Part shown: positions 24,916 to 36,300 of the stretch, in pieces
Layout: each line of letters opens with the position of its first letter
Position numbering within the stretch: the stretch's first letter is position 1
NCBI GenBank assembly: GCA_018806985.1
Contig: JADANN010000108.1
Location: forward strand, 2,914,001-2,978,000
Direction of reading: 5' to 3'
DNA: 64,000 nucleotides
Origin: Angiostrongylus vasorum
Taxonomy: Eukaryota; Nematoda; Chromadorea; Rhabditida; Metastrongylidae
Translations under genes and position numbers: made by a program
Notes under the pieces: model-generated
What the model saw: only the letters and a program-made list of their open reading frames with translations
Told to the model about the DNA's origin: nothing
Database searches by the model: none

Positions 24916-25587
24916 GGAATTTTCTCAAATTGCTTGATTAGTCTCTCACAAACCAATGTAAATTCTTTGACATACTAGGCTGACATCTCTGGGTGCACTT
25001 TCCTCAAACTGACCTTATAATAAGAGCTGGGATTCATGTTGTATGGTCTCATTGATGATTCCACGTAGACCTTATAGAGAATGAATATGATCGAATTTAG
25101 TCGTCGTGAGATATCAAAGAGTCTCAGGTTGAAACTCACGCCTGCAGATACCTCAGAACAGTGGCTCGTGAGAAGCATGCCATCTAGCTAACCGCCTTTA
25201 CCAACGAACGTCACCTAGTCGTTCCGTCGACATCCACTTTTATTACTGTAGTAGAGTTTTGTCCTCAGCTTACAATGAAAAGTGTTAGGAAGAAGCTAAA
25301 GCTTTCATAGCTGAAGCTAACAGTGACTATTAAAAATGAGGTTGTGCACTTGTAAGGAAGAATTGAGAGAAATCGTTGCTTTCACCACCTTTTTCTGAGT
25401 GACACTCTAGTTCGACAGAGTAACACATTGAGTTGTTTAGGAAACTTCTCGACACATCAGGAACCGAACTACATTCACTCCACGTAGTCGTTTGGTTTCA
25501 CAGCAATTAATTTCTCAAAGGCGGAAATTCTGCATTGGTGTTCTTCTCCTTCACATTAGTTTTCGAGCCTTACCTCTGCGTACAGCG

Positions 25588-25845
25588 GCGCGTGTGGCGC
25601 AGTGTTTGGAGAAACCCTGCAACACACATGTGGAATTGATCCACGTGCCCATGGCCCACCAAGCCCTCCGGCTTGGGCAAGTTGGTACCAGACTTATCTG
25701 AGAGGATAGCAGCACTGGCTCGTTTCATCGGTAGGCCACCGCGACTCATTGTAAAGGCCAGATTTGCATTCAATCACCTCCAAACGATGTTTAATGAAGT
25801 CGAATGCATGGCGTGTCCCTCAGATCAACGCCGAGAGCTTTTGCT
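25588..25845 (+). repeat. SINE family A, full length
   Basis: GCGCGTGTGGCGCAGTG, then GTGGAATTGATCC, GAGAGGATAGCAGCACTGGC, GCCAGATTTGCATTCAATC, and the tail GATCAACGCCGAGAGCTTTT. Confidence 0.9.
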
Positions 25846-26329
25846 TATGCTTTATAAACTCTGCGTACGATAAGAACATGGGTTTTTTTAAACACTATTC
25901 ATACCAGTCCTATGTTTATTTCCAACTTTCGTAACATATAGGTATAAAACTTCACAGCACGAAAATACTTAGGTGCACCTCGAAGTTAGAAGACAAATAT
26001 TTGAAATAGGAAGAAAATCCTGGACATACATGTGACATTTTTGTCGTAGTCTATAGTTTGGTGCACAGCTCAACTTGGAGGATATTCCTAGAAGATTTAG
26101 AGATTTCACAAAGACATCATGGAAGGAGTATCATGATGAACCAACCTGTTCAAGTGGAGTAATGACAAAAAAGTGCTCGACCTAGCTGGACATATCACAG
26201 AGAAAACTCGAAGAAGTTATCTTCTTTATCACTGTAGTTTCACTGTAGGATTCATGAATGGACGAAAACAAATGAATGTCTAAGTTGTAAACAGATGAAC
26301 TCATTCCACATCATCGTTAAAAAAGATAA

Positions 26330-26604
26330 AGGATAAAGCTCTCGACGTTGATCAATCCATGAGGGATATACATTCGATTTCATTAAGCTCGTTTGGATGG
26401 GATTGAATGCACATCTCGCCTTTACAATGACTCACGAGGCCTACCAATGTATCGAGCCAGTGCTGCTATCCTCCCAGACAAGTCTGGCACCAATTTCCTG
26501 ACCACGGAAAGATGGAAAGCTTGGTGGGCCATGAGCGCGGAAATCCACTCCACGTGTGTGCTGCTGCAGGCCGCATCCGACCATTGCGCCACACGCGTCC
26601 TCTT
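26330..26604 (-). repeat. SINE family A, full length
   Basis: Reversed tail AAAGCTCTCGACGTTGATCA, body GTGCTGCTATCCTCCCAGAC and tRNA-like start ATTGCGCCACACGCGTCC. Opposite orientation to the copy 490 nt upstream. Confidence 0.9.
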
Positions 26605-27389
26605 TATGTCGTCGTTACTAGTGTTGAATCTAAGGTTTATTGAACTAAACCAGTGTACAGGAGTTCATTTGGAGATTCTTTAGAAGTACTTCCAAAAGTT
26701 TCAGAAGCAGTCTTGTGATCAGTATAGCATCTAGAATTCTATAAGAGCAGATAATTGAGAACAAATTCCGGAGCACGTAGTATCAAATATTTATTAGAAG
26801 CGCTTCACTCTTCTCTTCTGATTAACATTTCAAATGCTGGCCAAGCATGGTTTTTCCTGGAATCCACAAACAACCACCAGTGGCTCATTCTCTTCAAGGA
26901 CAGTGACGAGTCGCATTATTAGTCCTCCAACTATTCCAGGGTTATGTAACACGATCAATCTTCGGGAAATTCGACTCATACAAATTTTGAGCCACTGAAA
27001 TACATAATAAATACCACTAAGGGGTTATTATCTGAGCTACTGAAAGAGATTCTACATGGGCGTCCTCGGTGACGAGGGTGTAGAGGTTAGTGCGAAAGTA
27101 CTTTGTAACAGTAGGTAGTTCTCAAGAACAAATGACTACATGTCGCATCAATTCAACTTCAACATTAACATCGAAAAGGTAGCTATGGACTCAGGACGGT
27201 GTCCATCTCATAAACAATCAAATTTTCCTGGATCGTCTGCACAACGCGTCTCCCTGGAGCGCGCAACGACACCGTATCGCGAGCCGTCATCGAATTTTGT
27301 ATGGAACACGAATAAGCAATAAGCATGCATGACTTGTCGGTTTAACAGGGGTTTAACAGGTGTCGGGTTTAGACATAACTGGAGCATTC

Positions 27390-29519
27390 GGAGATATTTG
27401 TTGAGCGTGAATGGGCCATACGAAACCAATCCGTTCCTCATGAACATCATTTTTGTGAGATTTAGTCGAAGACAAATCTTTCCACAGGCTTTATCAAAGT
27501 CGGCAAGCATTCGTTCCACTTGGCGAATGTTTGATGTTATAAAGACGATGTCGTCAGCAAAGCGGAGATGGTGTAATTGCCGACCGTCGATTTTCACTCC
27601 CATATTATCCCATTCCAGTGCTTGCATGACGTTCTCGAGGGTGGTGGTGAATAATTTTGGTGAGATGGTACCGTCTTGCCTAACTCCTCTTTTGACGTCA
27701 ATGTTAATATCGTTGTAGAATGGTGATATCTTGGTTGTGAAATTCCTGTACAACTCAAGTAAGAATCTTTATCTACTGAGTAGGGACTCCTTGACTATCA
27801 AGGGCTTCCATGGCTGCATCTATCTCATTTGAATCGAAGGCCTTCTGTAAATCGATGAAAGTGAGACAGAGCGGTCTTTTGTACTTTCGCGATACTTCAA
27901 TGAGCCTTGTTATCGTGTGAATGTGGTTCATCATAATAAATACTTTTCGAAATCTTGCTTGCTCACATGGCTGTCCTTCGTTCAGTGTTCTGTCAATCCT
28001 GTTTAGGATGACTGCAGTGATAAGTTTGTAGACGACAGGCAGCAAGCAGATTGGGCGATAGTTGCCGATATCGTGTAGGTCACCGTTCTTGAACAATAAC
28101 ACGGTCCTGCTGGTCTTCCACTGAGTAGGGACCTTGCATTCAGACAGGTGACGTGTGAAGAGCTGAACCAGTGTGTTTACGAGGACTGGCGAATGGTTCT
28201 TCTAGTGTTCTGGTCTTATCCTGTCAGGACCTGGTGTTGTTCGATTTTTCACCGACGAAATGGCATGTCGGATTTCGGAAGGGAGAACCGGTGGCACAAC
28301 ATATCCATCTTCCTTTATTTCATATGACGGAAGGTGGACTTGGCTATCGAAGAGATCTGAGTAATATTCGTGAGCAGTTTTTCTCCATTGCCTTTCTGGA
28401 CGCTGTTACTGTTCCGTGTGGGCGTCGGAGTGCAATCATTTTGGTCTTTTAACTGGCGTAGCTTCGGTGGGCTTTGCGAATGCTTTTCCCAGCCTCTGCA
28501 GCGTCGACCATTACTGCTACGCTTCTCTCTTTAACATCTTCTTTTATCGCCTGTCCGTATCGTTTTGCAAGTTCGGACGTTACTTCGCGGTTGCCTGCAG
28601 CTCGCGCGATTCCACGCTGGCGTTTCAGCTCGAATGTTTCTGGAGACAGACGTCTTTAGTGACTTTCGAACTCTCAGCTTTCATAGCGCTAACTTGAAGA
28701 TGTTGAACGAGCCGATCGAAGTCCCTAGTTTACGGTGGTTCTGGGACTTCGGTTTTTGAATTTAACGGCTTTTTTCTCCTTTCCGCGAGAAATAGAATCT
28801 TGCACGGAGGAGACGGTGGTCTGATCCCGCGTGGAATTTTGGGACAACAGCGACATCGGTTAGGCAAAACCTATTTACTATGATGTGGTCTATTTCGTTA
28901 TGGTACTCTCCATTGGGAGACTCCCAAGTCCAGCGTTGAGGGTGGGGCTTCTGGAATTGCGAGTTACCATGGATGGTCTTGGTCGCCATGATAAACTCAG
29001 ATAGCCGCTCACCCTGTTCGTTTCATTCTAATTTATGGGTCCCAATGTGACAATCTTCAGATGTTTTTCTTGGTCCACTCTTGGCGTTGAAATCTCTAAT
29101 GATGACCTTGAAGAATGTGTGGTCTTCTCTGTAGAAGTTCTCCAAGTCCATATAGAATGCTTCGACTTCTTCTTCGCCATGGTTTGATGTTGGCGCGTAA
29201 ACGACGAAGATTGTCAAAGCCGGTATTGATTCACATCCTTTTATTCGTAAACGTCCGATTCGGGTTGTAAGCTGTTCGAATGAATCGATGTTCATGGACA
29301 ACCTCGTATTGACGAGAACGCCGACGCCGCTGACTCCTCTACTGTCGCATGTTCCGAGGAAGAGTTCTTCTCCGGTGTCATAGACGGCGTTGAATGGGTG
29401 GCGTCGTCTCGTCTCGGCCAGGCCGATGACGTCGTACCATATCGTCGTACCGTGAGCAAGTCTTCATTCGAGGAATCGGATGCAAGTGTACGTGCATTGT
29501 AGATACAGATCGTCACCAT
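27390..29519 (-). mobile_element. RTE-type LINE, endonuclease plus RT (dead)
   Basis: On the minus strand the endonuclease begins at 29519 ([16 protein letters not shown]), continues with [18 protein letters not shown] and [16 protein letters not shown], and ends with NEIDHIIVN and GSDHRLLRARF near 28800. RT follows from about 28100: LHDIGNYRPICLLPVVYKL, LCLTFIDLQKAFD, GVRQDGTISPKLFT, LHHLRFADDIVFIT (the catalytic FADD), then LRLNLTKMMFM. The order is that of RTE clade ORF2. It is broken by several frameshifts (about 29290, 29030, 28760, 27770) and truncated after GPFTLN near 27400, so the 3' quarter is missing. Confidence 0.95.
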
Positions 29520-30337
29520 AGTTTTTTGTAATCCAGGCAGCTTCCATTGGCTCTAAGATTTTAGCAGCCTCTTCGTACTCGTCCTACCCAATGCTGCCAA
29601 ATTGGGGGCTTTTTGGGATCAGGGGAATTTCGTTTTTTTTACTGTGTTTAGCACTTTTGATACCCACGTATAGCTTGCTGTGCTCTAAACGTGGGGCTGG
29701 GTATACTCATGGGTACTCTCCCAGAGTGGACATGGAACTTATTTGTTGGAGGCCGTCCTAACCGCCTCCCATATACTTCCCTGTCACTTGATTGCAGGCT
29801 TTTTGGCCGAATTGACTCGTAAAATAGAATCCGCATAAGCGAGAACGCACCCACACACGCATGCATGAACACGCCTAGCATACACAGAAAGTATGGGCGA
29901 AATCGGCGCAGCAGAAACAGGGAGTCCATCTGCTGGCCCCCATCTGCGTCTCAGGGAAACATACGGTCGCTTTTGATCGGCGATGAGCCCCCTATCCGCC
30001 ATCTGAGAACGCGCCACGTAGCCTCGCGACTAACCGGCTCGAGATCCCTCATATGAGGGAGATCCGTGGAGAAGAGGCAAATAGTCATTTCTATTAGCCA
30101 CGAAACTGTAGCTCCTCGGGATAGGTGTAGAGGAAAACACACGCCCCCGAACTGCAAGTTTGACAAAAACAAGGTCCCGTTTAACCTTCCTTTTTATCTT
30201 CAAAGAAATAGGCGGAGGTATAAAGCGATTTTTTAAAAAAGGTAGCTGCGTAGAATTTGGTAGCAACCACTGAAATACCATGGAACACTCTAAGACGCCA
30301 TCTATTTCGTAATCGCCCTGTACGACCGTCTATAAAT

Positions 30338-30560
30338 AAAGGGATAAAGCTCTCGACGTTTATCAATCACTGAGTGGTGCGCCATGCATTCGACTTCATC
30401 AAATATCGTTGGAGGTGACCGAATGCATATCTGGCTTTTACAAGGACTCGCGGTAGCCTACCGATGTATCGAGCCAGTGCTGCTATCCTCCCAGACGAGT
30501 CTGGTACCAATTTTCCGACCCTGGATGGATGGAAGGCTTGGTGAGCCATGGACTTGGGGA
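30338..30560 (-). repeat. SINE family A, tRNA-like end lost
   Basis: Reversed tail AAAGCTCTCGACGTTTATCA and body GTGCTGCTATCCTCCCAGACGAGTCTGG are clear. The match ends after GGAAGGCTTGGTGAGCCATGG. Confidence 0.85.
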
Positions 30561-31892
30561 CAAAATTGCATATTTTGCTCTGACGCTAGAGTCGGTGACT
30601 GCATGAGTTCGGGTACGGCTTACCCTTATGATCTTTTGGAAAACATATGGAGACTAATACGTTGACGAAACGCGTAGACTACTCTGTGTCTGCATAGAAG
30701 AGCACCTAGTTAAGAAACTTAAAGTCAGGCGGAATAATCCACCGAGCACGTATAAGACACGAATGCGTAACTGAGAAGATTTTGAGGTAAAAGTGACTAT
30801 GCTCGCAGAAAAATCTAAGGCTTCAACTCATAAAACTCTTGAAGCGTTTTGAATAAGTTCCAAAAGTCCAGAAATGTACAAGAAGGAGTGCCTTGTGATT
30901 ACATATGACCCTGCGCCGTATTTCAAGCTCACGTTTCGACTGAGTTAAGCACATTCCTGACCGATTTAGGGACTCTGTGAGACTGGTCTCAGTCAAATAA
31001 CTCGAAGATCTACAATGAACAAAATGATGAGCGTTTGAAAGAAAGTGATTCCCATTCGATTGAAATTTAGGTTTGAACTTTTCCTGTTGAAGTTGTGAAA
31101 GTGTTTGACTGGATAGATCGCGTGTGAATTTGACATTTGCAGGTTCTCAAGAAAGCAAAACCGTCAAAAGGCCAACCATTATTGGATACACGTTGTCACT
31201 AACATCTTCACGTCTGCTTTAGAATAGGATAGTGATTTATTACAAATCGTCTTCCAGTGTTTTTCTTGCTGAATGCTCTCTGGTAACTGACGCGTTGACC
31301 AATACCAAAATTGTAAGAAATGAAATTCGAAGTGCTCAGTAAGCAAGGAATCGAGCTACCCTCCGCGCATTGACAAAGGGAAGGTCAGTCAGAGGTTTTC
31401 AGCGAACCGAAAGACAACATTACAAAATTCTACTAAAATAGAAGACTGCAAGACAAATAAGAGGGAATCTTTGTTTACCAGTCTACGACGTCAAGACTGA
31501 CTCTAGTTAATTTACTTAAGGACTTTCGTAGGCGAGCACGTTTTTCTAAAGGGCGCGTAGTCATCCCAAGACCCCAGGGAGAATCGACTCGACCAGATTC
31601 ATGATGAAACAAAAATCCTCAAGCAGCAGCCGAAACTATCCACAAAGTTTCGAAGACTTTCGTGGATGACGAATGCGAGGAAACCAATCGAATGAAAGAA
31701 CTGCCGTGATCCGCACAGTAGATGTGAAGATGGATGGGTCGCGTAGAATAAAACAAGGCAGTATATAGCTTAACTCCTTTATCTCACAGAGCTTGGCGTC
31801 GTTCGAATAAGACATAAATAGTGCTTGCATAGATAAAAATGCAATTTTAAAACAACGAGTAGTTGACTCGTCCCACTGACTCGTAATAGCAC

Positions 31893-31928
31893 GGCTCTGA
31901 GGAAGGCGAAATCGCCGAAACGTCAGCC
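31893..31928 (+). ncRNA. Hammerhead-ribozyme-like motif (Penelope-associated type)
   Basis: Core CTGAGGA matches CUGANGA. It is followed by a 4-bp stem II hairpin GGCG-AAAT-CGCC, then GAAA, then CGTC. GGCT before the core and AGCC after CGTC can pair as a 4-bp stem I. All conserved core positions are present; stem III would be very short (ACGU), as in the dimer-acting hammerheads described in Penelope-like elements. No element ORF is adjacent. Confidence 0.7.
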
Positions 31929-33336
31929 ATCGACCAACATCGACAACTATACCAACCTTGCGTCAGCTCAACAAGACCAGTTCATATGAACATATAAATC
32001 AGCTGTTGAATTTTTTAAATGGGAACTTTCTTTAAGACCGCCGAAGGCGAAGAAACTACAACCGGTTGAAACGGTAGGTTGTTATTGCAACGTCGGTGGT
32101 GTAGATGTGTGCTACATGATTATGAATCGTCATGATGATAGGTCGGCATTTGCTAGATGGTGAGGTTCAATCTAAGCCGCTCACCACCATCGAGTTGTCG
32201 ACAGAGTTCGGTGGCTTGTCGTTGCACTTGACAACACCAGCTCTACAGCCGAGTTAGTTTCATTCTACGAGCCATCAGAGCCAAGGAAAAAACCGGGATC
32301 GTAACAGCAGATCGAACGATTTCACAGTCATCTCAAAATACTTAACAACTTCACATTCTAAAATTGCACGTTCAGAAGATTACTGATGTCAAGCAGAAGG
32401 TCTCAAAAAAAGGTAAGATGTGTGCCAATTAAAAATAAAGGAGTTTTCTCTTTTCACAATGCGCAAATATTTAGACAACACTCCAGTTGAAAGACAAACA
32501 CATTCCAGAAATAGTTATAGTTATACAGTCAATTTGATAAAGAACTGAAATTATTCTTGTTTCAGTGGATCTCACCGTCCAGAAAATGAGGATTTAGAGA
32601 ACAGCAGACGTTTAAAACATCGTCGTAGAAGGGTATAGTTATCTTCTGACGTACTCTTAGTGCAATTTCTCTACCAGCCACAAGATATCCATACGGTGTG
32701 AATGTCTCAGATCGAGTACCTGTCCGACGAACAGCTGCATAACTTGGCCAAAAAATCACGAGATCGTCTCCAGCTGCGGGAACTGACGGCCGCAGTTGTC
32801 TGTCACGGATTAAGCAGGTACTTTGTTTGCGGTCTGACAGCACTCAAAAGCCCGAAGTAATTTATTAGTTAGTAGAGCCTCTTGAAAAATTCTATGGATG
32901 GTAGCGGTTTACATGCGTTCCATTGCACTGTTGAAAAGTCCATCGACGAGGGCAATACATGTCAACGGGAAAAAGGAAACTAGGCACACCAGTGCTAATG
33001 GGCAAGCGATCGACTAGAAGAATTTTTTTCCGATCGCGTACGTGAGCGTTAAGCGATCCAACTAGGACCAGCGGAATCGTTTGACCAACCAGTTACAACA
33101 GCCAAGAATGTCATTAGGCAATGGATGTGAGGACAAAGTTGAGCCTTGATATGATTTTTTAGGAACGGCTTGCGTCGTGCGAAAAGACGTCAGGATCTCT
33201 TCCTGTTTCTAAAGGCGTTAATGTTGTATATACAGGTAAGAGTGTGAGAACGACGGCACCTGCAGTTGTACTGAATAGCAGATTATTAAACAACACCTGA
33301 CAGTCGAGTTATTCGCTCGGGAGACGAAGCGGCGCG

Positions 33337-36300
33337 ATGGTGTTGTTGAGCGAAAAGATTGTTGCCCTCTTCCAGACGATGTGCGTTTTGCTGGTAGCCG
33401 TTGTGGCGGTGCTTGCCTATTATCGTATCCAGGAAACAGAATCTGCCTTCTATACGACGCAACTATTCCTTGAGGTATAAAATGGGTTTCTGGTTTTCTT
33501 CCTCTTAGGCTGATTAGAGATTCGTTGCAGTATTTGGCATGATGGCAACTTTTCAGGTTTTTTAGAGTTCTTCTATTGCTTTTTATATCATGTTTTTAAA
33601 AGGCCTTTCTAAGAGGGATACATTCCTTTTTTCAGATTGTTCTGCTCTTCTTTTGTTTCTTCGTAGTACTGTTTGAAAATTCAGGTAAGCCAACTAGCTA
33701 GTTCCTTTTAGAGAATACTTGCCATGCCTGCCTCATAAGGAGAAATAGTTGCTGTTCGTTTATCTTTTCATTACATTAACTAAATAGATCTTATACATGT
33801 TGGCTACTAAGAGTTCCGTTTTTCCGCTAGGGTTGTCAAGGCGGTGGATAATCCGAAATGTGGTGGTGATCAATCCCTGAAGGATGCGCCATGCATTCGA
33901 CTTCAGTAAGCATCATTTGAAGGTGATTGAACGCATTTCTGGCCTTCACAATGATTCGCGGTCGCCTGCCGATGTATCGAGCCAGTGCTGCTATCCTCCT
34001 AGACAAGTCTGGTACCAATTTTCCGACCCCCGGAGGGATGGAAGGCTTGGTGGGCCATGGGCACATGGATCGATTCCACGTGTGTGTTGGTTGCAGGGCG
34101 CCTCCGACCACTACGCCACTCGTGCTCCAGTCGCATGCAATGGGCTGGAATTCCGATGTGTGACGAGTTCACTCGCTGGAGGAGCAATGCTGGCGACGTA
34201 CTGTTTGTTTCAAATGACAGCCGACTTTCCATAGGTAAAAAGTGTGCTCACGAATAGCTGATATTTCCAATCGAAGTTTGCGGTTGCCCGGATGCGGATA
34301 AGTTCTGACTGTGAAATGCTATTAAAAAACGCCTATTTAATTACGACTTTATTTAAATCAGCTGTAAAAGTTGCTAAACTGAATTTTCGTTTGCTAGATA
34401 GAGTCTCTCCCAACGGTTTACCTTCACATCGTGGCTGGAGGTGTTGCTGGGTGTCGGACTGCGATGTGCAGCGGGGGGATTCGTCCCCCGGCAGGGTCTC
34501 CAAGCTGAGAAGGAGTCCAGCGTTTCCATCAGGAAGTCCACCTAAGAGCAAACCAATACCAGGATCCACCTACGCCCTGGTATCAAACTAGTCGCATGTT
34601 GGCAAATCTCCCTCTGATCCACAACAGCGACGACTGCCTGTGGTGGTGATGACCTGGGGCAGACTTTGGTTAGGCTGACCTATGGGCTCCAGCGAACCAC
34701 GATAGCTTAACAAGCAAATCTCCGAAAAAATGAAAATTATGCTGGAGCCCGCACAGCCAGTTAAGACAGGCCATCTAGCCAGCCAAGGATTCGAGTAAGG
34801 TAGAATCGCATTTTCTCGAGGCGCTCTTAATGTCCGGTTTTGAAAAGGCCGAAATGAGCTAGTGAAATTTTATTCCATCAAGTCTATTAATTTACAACAA
34901 CGAATGTCCACATCTCTGGGCTCCAATTTCCATAAAGATGTGGTTCGTATGAGTGCTGTTTTTCTCTTCGGTCGATAGAATAAGTTTCAATGAAAGCATT
35001 CAAAAGTGTGAACTGTACGATTTTCAAGTCCGAACGAAGCTTTTTGGTCGGCCACTGGATAGTTGCGTGTCGATTAAAGATAATACTAAATAGCACTAAA
35101 GGAAGTGTAAAAGATAAAGCGTTCTGCGTTGCTCAGTGCCTAACGAATGTACTACGCATTCAACTCTATCAGGCGTCATGAATGCATATTTGTGCTTTAC
35201 AATGATTTGCAACTCTACCTGTTGTTTCACGTTAGCACTTTTGTTCTCCCGAAAAGGAACGCTACTAAATTTACAGCCACCGAGTGATCGAGATCGTTGT
35301 TACCCCCAATACGTGGGATTGAACCAAGAGTCATGTGTGCATTGAAGGGCACCTCTAACCACTGCGCTGTAGGTAGCAGGACGAGTGGAATACGATTGTT
35401 AGATTTCCAGGCACTCGGTATTCTTTGGTGTTAACGTTTCTGGCAGCGTTCTTCTTAAATATCATTCAACTTGCCTATTATTTGTTGTTCGACAAAACGT
35501 TGCTAGAATGTCAAAGAACCCATAAAGATTCCAGGTAGGTTCTGGACGAAAGCATGAGTTTTTTCTCTCATAAGATCCATTTTAGTACGTTGATGTGCTT
35601 ATCACAGCATCCTCCTACATCTCACCACAACACCTACGTCGTTGTCTTCCTTGCCTTATTCCATCTCACCTCTTTCGCTGTCGCACTGGTCACACTCTAC
35701 TTGTGTTACCAAGCAGAAGTCGTGAATCTACTCTGTGTGCTTTTCAGATTCACCAATTCTTTTACAGTGGAACACTACAACATCTGATTGAGCTCGCCAA
35801 AGCAGTTGGTTTCACAGCGGTGAGTTACCATCGCTGCTGTACGAAATAATATTTCTACTATAAAGTATGGACAAGATCCGAGCATGAATCAACAGATTAA
35901 GCAGGGGCATAAGTGGGACTAAACGTGCGCCTTGTTGTCATCAATCTGGCCGTTCTGACCGTGATTCCAGTGAAGTGCTCTGCATAAACTGGGTGCTTCC
36001 ACCATTGTGGTAACCATACGCAGTATGCATATAGAGGATTACTAACGTTCCTTGGCTTGTGGGAAGTTATCCATGCCGCGAAAACCATCGATTTTCGCCC
36101 AATTAGACGTCTTCATGGGTCATCATTTCATTTACTGGGAATTCAGAAGGAAATGGGGATTGTTTGTACGATGAAATGAGTGCGGAGGGAATGGACTATA
36201 AATCCGTGTGCTTATATGTTCTTCGCGGTGGATGCTGAGATATGAGCAGAACTCGGAACATCAGCTGGGCTTCGAACCTGCGATTACTTTTATCGGTAGC

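Larger units (their letters stand above)
22909..33336. other. Repeat-filled spacer between the two paralogues
   Basis: It holds five family-A SINE copies, a 60-bp tandem duplication, one RTE LINE and one hammerhead-like motif, all listed separately. The parts 30.6-31.85 kb and 31.95-33.3 kb show nothing I can support. Both flanking genes are transcribed away from this spacer. Confidence 0.5.

Noticed and set aside
28171..28759. Plus-strand ORFs of 60-93 codons
   Set aside because: They are antisense shadows of the RTE LINE between its endonuclease and RT domains.
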